Below are positions 1 to 10,118 of a stretch of 64,000 bases of DNA, piece after piece (the first letter of the stretch is position 1; each line of letters opens with the position of its first letter). This DNA is from Nocardioides sp. TF02-7 (GTDB lineage Bacteria; Actinomycetota; Actinomycetes; Propionibacteriales; Nocardioidaceae): positions 3,658,001-3,722,000 of the forward strand of contig NZ_CP092535.1 in assembly GCF_022437945.1 (NCBI RefSeq), written 5' to 3'. The notes under the pieces were generated by a model. That model was not told where the DNA came from, did not search any database, and was given only the letters and a program-made list of their open reading frames with translations. A program made the position numbers and the translations under genes.

Positions 1-2
1 GC

Positions 3-854
3 TCGGTGTGCGCCTCGACGCTGTCGCTGCTGCAGGCCGGTGTGCCGCTCAAGGCGCCCGTGGCCGGCATCGCGATGGGCCTGATCTCCGGCGAGGTCGA
101 CGGCGAGACGTCGTACGTCGCGCTCACCGACATCCTCGGCGCCGAGGACGCCTACGGCGACATGGACTTCAAGGTCGCCGGCACCCGCGAGTTCGTGACC
201 GCGCTCCAGCTCGACACCAAGCTCGACGGCATCCCCGCCGAGGTCCTCGCCCAGGCGCTCGGCCAGGCCAAGGACGCGCGGATGGCGATCCTCGACGTCA
301 TGGGCGAGGCCATCGACGGCCCCGAGGAGATGTCGGTCCACGCCCCGCGGATCATCACCGTCACGGTGCCCGTCGACAAGATCGGCGAGGTCATCGGCCC
401 CAAGGGCAAGGTGATCAACCAGATCCAGGACGACACCGGCGCGACGCTGTCGATCGAGGACGACGGCACCGTCTACATCGGTGCGACCAACGGCGAGGCC
501 GCGGAGGCCGCCCGCCAGGCCGTCAACGCGATCGCCAACCCGACCATGCCGGAGGTCGGGGAGCGCTACCTCGGCACCGTCGTCAAGACCACCAACTTCG
601 GCGCGTTCGTCTCGCTGCTGCCCGGCAAGGACGGCCTGCTGCACATCAGCAAGCTGCGCGGCCTCGCCGGCGGCAAGCGGGTCGAGAACGTCGAGGACGT
701 GGTCTCCGTCGGCCAGAAGCTCCAGGTCGAGATCGCCGAGATCGACGACCGCGGCAAGCTGTCGCTGATCCCGGTCGTGGAGGAGTCCGAGGGCGCCTCC
801 GACGCCGGCGAGGGCGGGGGAGCCCGAGCAGGCGGAGGCGTGAGCCCGTCTTGA
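3..854 (+). CDS. pnp: Polyribonucleotide nucleotidyltransferase (PNPase), C-terminal part, 5' end outside window
   Basis: PNPase degrades RNA 3'-5' phosphorolytically in the cytoplasm. Only the last ~280 residues are present: the end of the second RNase PH domain, then a KH domain with the GxxG loop (IGPKGK, about 360-540), then an S1 domain ([20 protein letters not shown] onward, about 558-770). The reading frame enters from base 3 without a start codon. The final 10-12 residues look wrong: a run of five G at 816-820 probably holds one extra G. Removing it gives an acidic tail ending at a TGA at 841-843, just before the next gene, instead of 852-854. Identification is secure; the C-terminal end is not. 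Confidence 0.95.
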   Translation, partial: SVCASTLSLLQAGVPLKAPVAGIAMGLISGEVDGETSYVALTDILGAEDAYGDMDFKVAGTREFVTALQLDTKLDGIPAEVLAQALGQAKDARMAILDVMGEAIDGPEEMSVHAPRIITVTVPVDKIGEVIGPKGKVINQIQDDTGATLSIEDDGTVYIGATNGEAAEAARQAVNAIANPTMPEVGERYLGTVVKTTNFGAFVSLLPGKDGLLHISKLRGLAGGKRVENVEDVVSVGQKLQVEIAEIDDRGKLSLIPVVEESEGASDAGEGGGARAGGGVSPS

Positions 855-2223
855 GCACATTCCCGACGACGGCCGGTCCGCAGCACGCGGGCCGGCCGTC
901 CGGCCTTACCCGGTCAGCCGGCCGGGCCTCCACCCGCACGGTGGAGACCGTCCGCGACGCCACCGGGCACGTCACCTCGCGGGTACGCCGCACGGTGCTG
1001 CCGTCGGGCCTGCGGATCGTCACCGAGCAGATGGCCGGTGCCCGGTCGGCGTCGATCGGCGTCTGGACCGGCGTCGGCTCCCGCGACGAGACGCCCACGA
1101 CCCACGGCGGCTCGCACTTCCTCGAGCACCTGCTGTTCAAGGGCACCCACGAGCGCTCCGCGCTCGACATCTCCGTGGCGCTCGACGCCGTCGGCGGCGA
1201 GTTCAACGCCTTCACCGCCAAGGAGTACACCTGCTTCCACGCCCGGGTCCTCGGCGAGGACCTGCCGCTGGCCGTCGACGTGCTCGGCGACATGGTCACC
1301 GGCTCGCTCCTCGAGCCGCACGACGTCGACGCCGAGCGTGACGTCATCCTGGACGAGATCGCCATGCACGAGGACGACCCCCGACGACGTCGTGCAGAAC
1401 CTCGTCGCCGAGCTCGCCTGGGGTGCCGAGTCGCCGCTGGGCCGGCCGATCGCCGGCACGACCGAGTCGATCGGCGCCATGACCCGCGCCCAGATCCAGC
1501 GCTTCTACCGCCGCCACTACCGGCCCGACAACATGGTCGTCTCCGTGGCCGGAGCCGTCGACCACACCGAGGTCGTCCGCGCGGTCCGCCGCTCGTTCGG
1601 CCGCCACGGGTTCCTGGACGCCGTCGCCGAGCCCCCGCGGCCCGCGCGCCCTCAAACGCAGCCCGCAGGTCCGCGGCGGCAGCGGTCGGATCGCCCGCCC
1701 CTTCGAGCAGGTCAACGTCGTCCTCGCCAACGAGGGCCTGCCCCGCGACGACGAACGCCGGTTCGCCCTCGGCGTGCTCAACACCGCCCTCGGCGGCGGC
1801 ACGTCGAGCCGGCTCTTCCAGGAGGTCCGCGAGCGCCGCGGCCTGGCCTACTCCGTCTACTCCTTCGCCAGCCACTACGCCGACTCCGGCATCGTCGGCG
1901 TCGCCGTCGGCTGCCTGCCCGACCGGCTCGACGACGTGCTCGAGGTGGTCCGTGTCGAGCTCTCCCGCATCGCCGCCCACGGCATCACCGACGAGGAGCT
2001 CGCCCGCGGCAAGGGCCAGCTCGTCGGCGGCCTCGTCCTCGGCCTCGAGGACTCCGGCGCCCGCATGATGCGCCTCGGCAAGGCCGAGCTCGTCTACGCC
2101 GAGGTCCTCGGCATCGACGCCGTCATGGACCGCATCAACGACGTCACCATCGACGACGTCCGCGCCGTCGCCGCCGACGTCTTCGGCCGCCCGGAGATCC
2201 TGGCCGTCGTCGGGCCCAGTTGA
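851..2223 (+). CDS. M16 family zinc metallopeptidase (pitrilysin/MPP-like), two frameshifts
   Basis: Zinc peptidase of the mitochondrial-processing-peptidase type, commonly next to pnp in actinobacteria. The inverted zinc motif HFLEH lies in [14 protein letters not shown] at about 1111-1150, with downstream glutamates in LDEIAMHED; the second lobe has the family motif [22 protein letters not shown] near 1792-1860. The frame breaks in two C5 runs (1378-1382 and 1632-1636). Removing one C from each gives 456 residues, normal for the family. TTG at 851 fits a start eight bases after the corrected pnp stop; GTG 941 is an alternative. It ends right before a repeat array. Confidence 0.88.
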
Positions 2224-2543
2224 TCTGCGCTCGCTTCGCTCGCGTAGAGCAGGTCGACCCGGCGCGTTTCCGCACGGGAATCGGGTCGACCCGGCGCAAA
2301 CCTGCATCGGGATTGGGTCGACCCGGCGCAAACCTGCGGGCCCATGTTGCCGACCCGGCGCAAATCTCGGGCGTGGCTCGCTTCGCTCGCGGAGCAAGAT
2401 TTGCGCCGGGTCGGCTACCGCGCATCGCTTCGCTCGCGCGCGCGGGCTCATGTGACTCGCAGGCGCATCGCTTCGCTCGCGCGCGCGGGCTCATGTGACT
2501 CGTGGGCGCTTCGCTTCGCTCGCGCGCGCGGCTGACGAGATCC
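2224..2543. repeat. Intergenic repeat block: 32-bp-spaced GACCCGGCGC units, hairpin, and 39-bp tandem repeat
   Basis: No gene is supported here. CGACCCGGCGC begins at 2255, 2287, 2319 and 2351, exactly 32 bp apart. The fourth copy is the left arm of an 18-bp perfect inverted repeat (2350-2367 with 2397-2414) around a 29-nt loop. Then a 39-bp sequence built on CGCTTCGCTCGCGCGCGCGG occurs at 2421-2459 and 2464-2502, with a partial third copy to about 2531. The block lies between the convergent M16 and methyltransferase genes, so the hairpin may end transcription. The 32-bp family reappears near 16.2 kb. Confidence 0.85.
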
Positions 2544-3889
<1,346 letters not shown>

Positions 3890-3893
3890 GGGA

Positions 3894-4458
3894 TCAGGCG
3901 GGCGGGTCCTCCGCGGCGCCGATGCGGGTGTGCAGCCGGACCTGCTTCACGGTTCCCGCTCCCGCCTCGTCGGCGAGCTCCCGGCTCGCGCCGTCGGGTG
4001 CCCAGCCGCCGCTGGACAGGAACCCGCGGAAGCCGTCGTCGGTGCTGTCCACCCAGCACGTGGCGCGGGTGAACGCGTCGGCCTCCAGCGTGTCGACGCA
4101 CGCCTGCAGCAGCCGGGAGCCGTGTCCCTGACCGGTGTGCCCGGGGTCGACGGTGAACTCGCTGATCTCGCCGTCTGCGGCGGGGTCGGCGTCGGGATCG
4201 GTGCCCGGGCCGGTGAGGGGCGAAGCCGACGACCCGGTCGTGCTCGAGCGCGACGAGCGCACGGCGACGCGCCTCGGGCGGCCGGGCGAGCGACCGGGCC
4301 CACGCGGAGCGGTGCTGCTCGGGGTCGAGGCCCCGCTCGGCCAGCAGGCCGGGCAGGAGGTCGCCGTACCGCCGCTCCCACGCCCGGAGCTGGACCTCGG
4401 CGATCCCGGAGCCGTCCTGCGCCCAGGCGACCCGCACCGAGACGTCCGCTGTCGTCAT
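3894..4458 (-). CDS. GNAT family N-acetyltransferase, one frameshift
   Basis: Acetyl-CoA binding loop pattern VDPGHTGQGHGSRLL (Q/RxxGxG/A) in the middle, after beta strand GEISEFTV; the N-terminal part (VAWAQDGSGIAEVQLRAWERRY) is typical of small actinobacterial GNATs. The two parts lie in different frames, joined at the G4 run 4217-4220; one fewer base gives 187 residues. ATG at 4456-4458. Substrate unknown. Divergent from the aldo/keto reductase, whose promoter lies in the 49-bp gap. Confidence 0.75.
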
Positions 4459-4494
4459 GCCTCCATCCTCGCAGGAGGCTTTCCGGGCGCTCGA

Positions 4495-4500
4495 TAGGGT
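4495..4500 (+). promoter_or_regulatory. -10 hexamer TAGGGT, leaderless start of aldo/keto reductase
   Basis: TAGGGT ends 7 nt before the ATG at 4508, with no Shine-Dalgarno between. This matches the TANNNT element at the same spacing before many genes in this window and implies that the mRNA begins at or next to the start codon. Confidence 0.55.
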
Positions 4501-4507
4501 CGTGCCC

Positions 4508-5506
4508 ATGGAGATCCGCAACCTCGGAGCGAGCGGCCTGAAGATCTCGGCCATCGCCTACGGCAACTGGCTCACCCACGGCTCGCAGGTCGAGGAGGAC
4601 GCCGCGCTGGCGTGCGTGCGCCAGGCGCTCGAGGAGGGCATCACCACCTTCGACACCGCCGACGTGTACGCCAACACGGCGGCCGAGTCGGTGCTCGGCA
4701 AGGCGCTGGCGGGGGAGCGGCGCGAGGGCCTGGAGATCTTCACGAAGGTCTTCTGGCCGACCGGCCCCGGCAAGCACAACGACAAGGGGTTGTCGCGCAA
4801 GCACATCCTCGAGTCGATCGACGGGTCGCTGCGGCGGCTCGGCACCGACTACGTCGACCTCTACCAGGCGCACCGCTTCGACCACGGCACGCCGCTGGAG
4901 GAGACGATGCTCGCGTTCGCCGACGTCGTCCGCGCCGGCAAGGCGCTCTACATCGGCGTCTCGGAGTGGCGGGCGGAGGAGATCCGCGCCGCGCACGAGC
5001 TCGCGAAGGAGCTGCGCGTGCCGCTCGTGTCGAACCAGCCGCAGTACTCGATGCTGTGGCGGGTGATCGAGGGCGAGGTGGTGCCGACCTGCCGCGAGCT
5101 GGGCATCGGCCAGATCGTCTGGTCGCCGATCGCGCAGGGCGTGCTGACCGGCAAGTACCTGCCCGGCCAGGCGCCGCCGCCGGGCTCGCGCGCCACCGAC
5201 GAGAAGGGTGGCGCCGGCATGATCAGCCGGTGGATGCAGGACGACGTGCTCGAACGGGTGCAGCAGCTCAAGCCGATCGCCGACGAGGTCGGGCTCACGA
5301 TGGCGCAGCTCGCCGTCGCGTGGGTGCTGCAGAACGACAACGTCTCCGCGGCCATCATCGGCGCCAGCCGTCCCGAGCAGGTCACCGACAACGTCAAGGC
5401 CGCCGGTGTGGAGCTGGACGAGGCGACCATGAAGGCGATCGACGACGTCGTCGGCCCCGTCGTCACCAGCGACCCGGCGCTGACCAGGTCACCCACCCTC
5501 GACTGA
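4508..5506 (+). CDS. Aldo/keto reductase (AKR, potassium-channel beta-subunit-like)
   Basis: NADPH-dependent oxidoreductase with a TIM-barrel fold. Catalytic tetrad visible: Asp in TFDTADVYA, Tyr in the same motif, Lys in IFTKVFWP, His in LYQAHRFD. The C-terminal half has the cofactor-binding pattern SPIAQGVLTGKYL and AAIIGASRPEQ, which resembles the KCNAB/YghZ group. 332 residues. ATG 4508 is preferred over the in-frame codon at 4457 because of the TAGGGT element and because family homology starts at MEIRNLGASGLKIS. Physiological substrate unknown. Confidence 0.9.
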   Translation: MEIRNLGASGLKISAIAYGNWLTHGSQVEEDAALACVRQALEEGITTFDTADVYANTAAESVLGKALAGERREGLEIFTKVFWPTGPGKHNDKGLSRKHILESIDGSLRRLGTDYVDLYQAHRFDHGTPLEETMLAFADVVRAGKALYIGVSEWRAEEIRAAHELAKELRVPLVSNQPQYSMLWRVIEGEVVPTCRELGIGQIVWSPIAQGVLTGKYLPGQAPPPGSRATDEKGGAGMISRWMQDDVLERVQQLKPIADEVGLTMAQLAVAWVLQNDNVSAAIIGASRPEQVTDNVKAAGVELDEATMKAIDDVVGPVVTSDPALTRSPTLD

Positions 5507-5514
5507 CCATCGGG

Positions 5515-5621
5515 GTCGAGTAGGAACTTTCTCTACGTCGAGCAGGGACTTTGTCCGCGTTGAGTAGGGGCCTTCCCGGCGAGGAGGTGCCCACTCGACG
5601 GTGAGAAAGCCTCTACTCGAC
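5515..5621. repeat. Five 22-bp units (three direct, two inverted) between convergent genes
   Basis: Three abutting units start at 5515, 5537 and 5559. Each begins GTCGAG or GTTGAG, continues AGG or CAGGG and ends in a CTTT or CCTT segment. Two more units lie in the opposite orientation at 5578-5599 and 5600-5621, so the block starts with GTCGAGTAGG and ends with its reverse complement and can fold back. It fills the space between the stops of the aldo/keto reductase (5506) and the DUF3043 gene (5633). The same 22-bp unit ends the palindrome at 10024-10118. Function unknown; a bidirectional terminator or REP-like element is plausible. Confidence 0.8.
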
Positions 5622-5632
5622 CTGGCGGCGGC

Positions 5633-6217
5633 TCAGCGGTAGGTGTCGGAGAGGCTCTGGCCGATCTTCACCTGCGGCTTGGGCAGCCGCATGAACTTCA
5701 TCTGCAGGGCGCGCATGAGCGCGTAGTACGTCGTGCCCTTGAGCGGCTCGTCGGGGAACCGGCGGCCGAGCTCGCGGCGCAGACGGAACCGCAGCACGAC
5801 CATGTCGACGATCACAAAGAGGAACGTCGCGAGCAGGATCATCGAGCTGGCGTTGACGAGCGTGGGGGAGCCGGACCAGCCGAGGACCATGCTGACGACG
5901 AGCAGCGGGATCATCAGCTCGACGACGGAGAACCGGCTGTCGATGTAGTCGCGGATGAACCGGCGCACCGGGCCGCGGTCGCGGGGGAGGTAGTAGCGCT
6001 CGTCGCCGCTCTTCATCGCCTGGCGGATCTTGCGGCTGTCCTCCATCCGGAGCTCGCGCTGACGCCGCTTGAGCTCCTTGCGGTCGCGCGGCGGCCGTGC
6101 CTTGGCCCGCGCGAGCGCTTCGGCCTCGCGGCGCTTCGGCGTCGGCCGGCCCTTGCCGCCCGGCTTGGGCGCCACGGCCTCGACCGGTGCCTCCTCGGTC
6201 CTGCTCCGTCGGAACAA
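5633..6217 (-). CDS. DUF3043 family membrane protein
   Basis: 194 residues. A charged N-terminal half (FRRSRTEEAP, then KRREAEALARAKARPP) is followed by the conserved ERYYLPRDRGPVRRFIRDYIDSR block, two hydrophobic segments (VVELMIPLLVVSMVL and NASSMILLATFLFVIVDMVV) and a basic tail. This is the layout of actinobacterial DUF3043 proteins of unknown function. TTG start at 6217, preceded by GGGAGGA at good spacing; it starts 20 nt after the nadA stop, so the two are probably co-transcribed. Confidence 0.8.
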   Translation of the reverse strand: MFRRSRTEEAPVEAVAPKPGGKGRPTPKRREAEALARAKARPPRDRKELKRRQRELRMEDSRKIRQAMKSGDERYYLPRDRGPVRRFIRDYIDSRFSVVELMIPLLVVSMVLGWSGSPTLVNASSMILLATFLFVIVDMVVLRFRLRRELGRRFPDEPLKGTTYYALMRALQMKFMRLPKPQVKIGQSLSDTYR

Positions 6218-6237
6218 CGCGTCCTCCCGTTCCTGCG

Positions 6238-7415
6238 TCAGTCGCGGCTCGACCTGCCGGGCAGGTCGAGCATCCGCTGCAGGGCGACCAGCGCCTCCTG
6301 CTCGGTCTGCGGGTCGACCTCGATCCGGTTGACGACGACCCCCTCGACCAGGGGACTCCATCGCCCACACGAAGTGCGGCAGGTCGATCCGGTTCATGGT
6401 CGAGCAGTAGCAGACGTTGCGGTCGAGGAACACGATCTGCTTGTCGGGGTGCGCCTCGGCGAGCCGCTGCACGAGGTTGAGCTCGGTGCCGATCGCCCAG
6501 GCCGACCCGGCGGGAGCCGCCTCGATCGTCTTGATGATGTACTCCGTCGAGCCGACGTGGTCGGCCTTGAGCACCACCTCGTGGGTGCACTCGGGGTGCA
6601 CCAGGATGTTGATGCCGGGGATCCGCTCGCGCAGGTCGTCGACGACGTCGGGGGGAGAACCGGCCGTGGACCGAGCAGTGGCCCTTCCACAGGATCATCC
6701 GGGCGTCGGAGAGCTGCTCGGCGGTGAGGCCGCCCTCGGGCTTGTGCGGGTTCCACACGACGCAGTCGTCGAGGCCGTAGCCGAGCTTGAGGACGGCGGT
6801 GTTGCGGCCGAGGTGCTGGTCGGGGAGGAAGAGCACCTTCGTGTCGGGGCCCTTCTGCTGGAACGCCCACTCGAGGGCGACCTCGGCGTTCGACGAGGTG
6901 CAGACGACGCCGCCGTTGCGACCGCAGAAGGCCTTGATGGCGGCGCTGGAGTTCATGTAGGTCACCGGGACCACCTGGTCCTGGATCCCGGCGGCGGCGA
7001 GCGCGTCCCACGCGGCCTCGACCTGCGCGATGCGCGCCATGTCGGCCATGGAGCAGCCGGCGGCCAGGTCGGGGAGCACGACCTGCTGGTGCGGGCCGGT
7101 GAGGATGTCGGCCGACTCGGCCATGAAGTGCACGCCGCAGAAGACGATGTACTCCGCCTCCGGACGGGCGGCGGCGTCGCGGGCGAGCTTGAAGGAGTCG
7201 CCGGTGACGTCGGCGAACTGGATGACCTCGTTGCGCTGGTAGTGGTGCCCGAGCACGAACACCTTGTCGCCGAGCGCCTCCTTGGCGGCGCGGGCGCGCG
7301 CGACCAGGTCGGGGTCGGACGCCGGCGGCAGGTCGCCGGGGCACTCGACGCCGCGCTCGGAGAGCGGGTCGGTGCCGCGGCCCAGCGGCAGCAGCGGGAG
7401 GTCGACGGTGGTCAT
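6238..7415 (-). CDS. nadA: Quinolinate synthase A, two frameshifts
   Basis: [4Fe-4S] enzyme that condenses iminoaspartate with dihydroxyacetone phosphate to quinolinate for NAD synthesis. Motifs in order: VLGHHYQRNEV, FCGVHFMAESADIL, LPDLAAGCSMADM (cluster Cys), VTYMNSSAAIKAFCG, PDQHLGRNTA, HPECTHEVV (cluster Cys), GTELNLVQRL and FLDRNVCYCSTMN (cluster Cys). The frame changes in the G6 run at 6650-6655 and the G4 run at 6351-6354. Deleting one base in each gives 391 residues, normal for actinobacteria. ATG at 7413-7415 with a -10 hexamer 6 nt upstream. nadB and nadC are not nearby. Confidence 0.93.
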
Positions 7416-7421
7416 GGCTGA

Positions 7422-7427
7422 ATCCTA
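7422..7427 (-). promoter_or_regulatory. -10 hexamer TAGGAT, leaderless nadA
   Basis: On the minus strand TAGGAT lies 6 nt before the nadA ATG. No ribosome-binding sequence fits between, so a leaderless transcript is likely. Confidence 0.55.
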
Positions 7428-7502
7428 TTCCTCGGTCGCCCGGGGCACCGATTCGCGGCGCAGCCGGCCGTCACCGACGGCGGGTGCCCGGTCGCAGCGT
7501 GG

Positions 7503-8384
7503 TCACAACATGGCACCGTTGTGAACGTACGGCGTCGGCGGGTCCATTCCGCGCACGCCGAGGTAGCCCTGGGGTCGCATCTCGAGCCCCCACGGTCAGC
7601 CCGACGTCGACCGCCCACTGGTTCGCCGCCGTCACGTGCGGGACGGTGAACGCCGGCCCCCGCACCCGCCAGGCACTCCCAGAGGAGCGCCTGCGCGGTC
7701 ACCGGGTGGGTGGCAGCCAGGAGGTGGAGCCGGGCGTCGTCGGCGTAGGCGAACCCCAGGCCGGTGCGGTCCTCGGCCACGAGCATCCGGCCGAGCCCGG
7801 CGAGGCTCTCGTGGTCGGGCCCGTGGCCGCCGCCGCGCAGCCGGCGCGCGACCTCGTCGGCCAGCTCCCGGTCGTCGGGCCCGCCGGCACGGACGCCGTC
7901 CGCTCCGCGCAGCCGCGACCGGTCCACCCGGCCCTGGAGCTGCACCTGCGGGTGCAGGGTGAAGCCGGCGCGCCAGTAGCGGCGGACGGCGCGCGGGTCG
8001 GTGGACGCGGCGAGCATCCCGGTCTCGCAGTCGTCGCCGTGGCTCTCCGCGGCCTCGAGCAGGCGGGCGCCGACGCCCCTGCCCTGGAGCCCGGGCCGGA
8101 CGGCGTACGTCGCCAGGCACCAGACGCGCTCGCGGACCAGCGACGTCGCGAAGCCCGCCACGCCGTCGGCGTCCTCGGCCACCCAGCACCCGCCCGGGTC
8201 GTGCTCGAGGAAGCGGAGGGTGCGGGCGATCCACCGCGCCGAGTGCTCCGGGCTCCGCGGCTCGGGCTCGGGCTGGTCGCGCGGCGTGGTGCGCAGGTCG
8301 AGCTCGTGGAAGGCGCGGTCGCTGATCTGCTCGGCGACCGGCACGTCGTCGGGGCGTCATCGGTCGGATCACCACGTCGGCCAT
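7503..8384 (-). CDS. GNAT family N-acetyltransferase (two-domain type), three frameshifts
   Basis: Begins MADVVIRPMTP, then a first GNAT domain with the acetyl-CoA loop VRPGLQGRGVGARLLEAAE at about residues 85-105, and a degenerate second half ending in a conserved NQWAVDVGLTV block. Three runs break the frame: G4 at 8351-8354, C5 at 7657-7661 and C5 at 7587-7591. Removing one base from each gives exactly 293 codons and a TGA at 7503-7505. Start ATG 8382-8384 with TATCGT 6 nt upstream. Substrate unknown; a second, catalytically dead GNAT half is common in this architecture. Confidence 0.72.
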
Positions 8385-8390
8385 CGCGCC

Positions 8391-8396
8391 ACGATA
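8391..8396 (-). promoter_or_regulatory. -10 hexamer TATCGT, leaderless GNAT gene
   Basis: Minus-strand TATCGT 6 nt before the ATG at 8384, again without a Shine-Dalgarno. It lies in the 34-bp gap to the divergent glycerate kinase gene. Confidence 0.5.
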
Positions 8397-8418
8397 GGCG
8401 TCCGCGATCATGGGGGGC

Positions 8419-9510
8419 ATGCGGATCCTCGTCGCCCCGGACAAGTTCGCCGGCACGCTGAGCGCGGTCGAGGCGGCGGACGCCATCGCGACCGGCTGGC
8501 TCAGGCAGGCGCCGGGTGACGAGGTCGACCTGGTGCCGATGTCGGACGGCGGTCCGGGTTTCGTCGACGTGCTGCACGCGGCGCTGGGCGGCGAGCTGGT
8601 CGCCACGACGGTCGTCGGGCCGACCGAGCGGGCCGGCACGGTGCCGGCGGCGTTCCTGCTGGTCGGCGACGTGGCGTACGTCGAGAGTGCGCAGGCCTGC
8701 GGGCTCCACCTCAGCGGCGGTGAGGGCGCCGACCGCGCCACGACGTACGGCGTCGGCGCGCTGGTCGTGCGGGCGGTCGAGGCGGGCGCGCGCCGGGTGG
8801 TGGTCGGGCTCGGCGGCAGCGGCACCAACGACGGCGGCGCCGGACTGCTCGCGGCCCTCGGCGCGCGGGCCGACGGTCCGCTGGAGGAGGGGCCGGCGGG
8901 CCTCGAGCAGGTGTCCCGGGTCGACCTGGCGGCCGCGCGGGAGCGGCTGGCCGGCGTGGAGGTGGTCGCGGCCAGCGACGTCGACAACCCGCTCACCGGG
9001 CTGTTCGGTGCGACCCGCACCTACGGTCCGCAGAAGGGCATCCCCGAGGAGCAGCTGCCCCGGTGGGACGCGGCGCTCGAGCGGTTCGCCGAGGCCACCG
9101 ACCGGCGGGTCTCGCTCGAGAAGGGCGCCGGGGCCGCCGGCGGCCTCGGGTTCGCGCTGCTGCTGCTCGGCGCCACCCGGCAGCCGGGGATCGGCCTCGT
9201 GGCCGACGCCGTCCGGCTGGCGGAGCGGGCCCGCGACGCCGACGTCGTCCTCACCGGCGAGGGCGCCTTCGACTTCAGCAGCGGGGCCGGCAAGGTCCCT
9301 GCCGGCGTCGCCGCGGTCGCCGCGGAGGCGCTGCGGCCCTGTGTGGCGCTCGCCGGCCAGGTCCTGGTCGGGGCGCGCGAGATGCGTGCGCTCGGGATGG
9401 ACGCGGCGTACTCGCTGGTCGACCTGGTCGGCGAGGAGCGGGCGTACGCCGACCCTGCGGGCTCGCTGGCCGCGCTCGCGCAGCGGGTGGCCCGGACCTG
9501 GTCGCGCTGA
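8419..9510 (+). CDS. Glycerate kinase (GK-II/GarK type)
   Basis: Phosphorylates glycerate with ATP. Signature MRILVAPDKFAGTLSA at the N terminus, PMSDGGPGFVD, GLGGSGTNDGGAG (phosphate-binding), ASDVDNPL, YGPQKG and the C-terminal VLTGEGAFDFSSGAGK. 363 residues from the ATG at 8419; an upstream ATG at 8410 is less likely because the G6 run between them is a good ribosome-binding site for 8419. In M. tuberculosis the homologue is Rv2205c, next to the Rv2204c Fe-S protein, the same order as here. Confidence 0.92.
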   Translation: MRILVAPDKFAGTLSAVEAADAIATGWLRQAPGDEVDLVPMSDGGPGFVDVLHAALGGELVATTVVGPTERAGTVPAAFLLVGDVAYVESAQACGLHLSGGEGADRATTYGVGALVVRAVEAGARRVVVGLGGSGTNDGGAGLLAALGARADGPLEEGPAGLEQVSRVDLAAARERLAGVEVVAASDVDNPLTGLFGATRTYGPQKGIPEEQLPRWDAALERFAEATDRRVSLEKGAGAAGGLGFALLLLGATRQPGIGLVADAVRLAERARDADVVLTGEGAFDFSSGAGKVPAGVAAVAAEALRPCVALAGQVLVGAREMRALGMDAAYSLVDLVGEERAYADPAGSLAALAQRVARTWSR

Positions 9511-9659
9511 GCCCGACCACCACCCGCCGCCCGGTCGTCCGGGCCCGGGAATAACCCAGGGTGTGCGACCATTGGAGACACCAGACGTGATGCGTCGGCA
9601 CAGCGCCCACGGCCCGTGGGTGCGCGGCGCGAGCAACCGACCACGGGGGAGCGAAATCC

Positions 9660-10022
9660 ATGACCGAGCAGCTCGAGACCGAGTTCGAGCGTCGCAGCGA
9701 CCAGATCAACCTCAGCCCGGTCGCCGCCGCCAAGGTGAAGAGCCTCCTGGACCAGGAGGGTCGTGACGACCTGCAGCTGCGGATCTCCGTGCAGCCGGGC
9801 GGCTGCAGCGGCCTGCGCTACCAGCTGTTCTTCGACGAGCGCAGCCTCGACGGCGACGTGGTGACCGACTTCGACGGCGTGTCCGTGGTCGTCGACCGGA
9901 TGAGCGTGCCCTACCTCAACGGTGCGCTGATCGACTTCGTCGACAGCATCGAGAAGCAGGGCTTCACCATCGACAACCCCAACGCGACGGGTTCGTGCGC
10001 CTGCGGCGACTCGTTCCACTGA
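9660..10022 (+). CDS. erpA: Iron-sulfur cluster insertion protein ErpA (HesB/IscA family)
   Basis: A-type Fe-S carrier protein. 120 residues with the three conserved cysteines: one in VQPGGCSGLRYQL and two in the C-terminal GSCACGDSF. It probably delivers clusters to apoproteins such as the Rieske and quinolinate synthase proteins encoded nearby (inference). ATG 9660 has GGGGGAGCG about 8 nt upstream. The stop is 1 nt before a perfect 95-bp palindrome. Confidence 0.93.
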   Translation: MTEQLETEFERRSDQINLSPVAAAKVKSLLDQEGRDDLQLRISVQPGGCSGLRYQLFFDERSLDGDVVTDFDGVSVVVDRMSVPYLNGALIDFVDSIEKQGFTIDNPNATGSCACGDSFH

Positions 10023-10023
10023 G

Positions 10024-10118
10024 GTCGAGTGGGGGTTTTCTCACCCTCGAAATGTCAGAAAGCTCCGGCCCGGCCGGAGCTTTCTGACATTTCGAGGGTG
10101 AGAAAACCCCCACTCGAC
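10024..10118. repeat. Perfect 95-bp palindrome (47-bp arms, 1-nt centre) between convergent genes
   Basis: Bases 10024-10070 are the exact reverse complement of 10072-10118, with a single C at 10071 as centre. The outer 22 bp of each arm is the unit seen at 5515-5621 (GTCGAGTGGG then TTTTCTCACC). It begins one base after the erpA stop and its last base is the first base of the TAG stop (10118-10120) of the convergent small gene. As RNA it would form a 47-bp hairpin in both directions, so a bidirectional terminator is likely; insertion of a repeat element is another reading. Confidence 0.9.

Noticed and set aside
2255-2361. Regular array as a CRISPR
   Set aside because: Period of 32 bp leaves no room for repeat plus spacer, and no cas gene is present.
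646-2451. Long open frames opposite pnp/M16 and many similar antisense frames through the window
   Set aside because: They are shadows caused by very high GC. Translations are Arg/Ala/Gly-rich without domains, and the opposite strand carries recognisable proteins.
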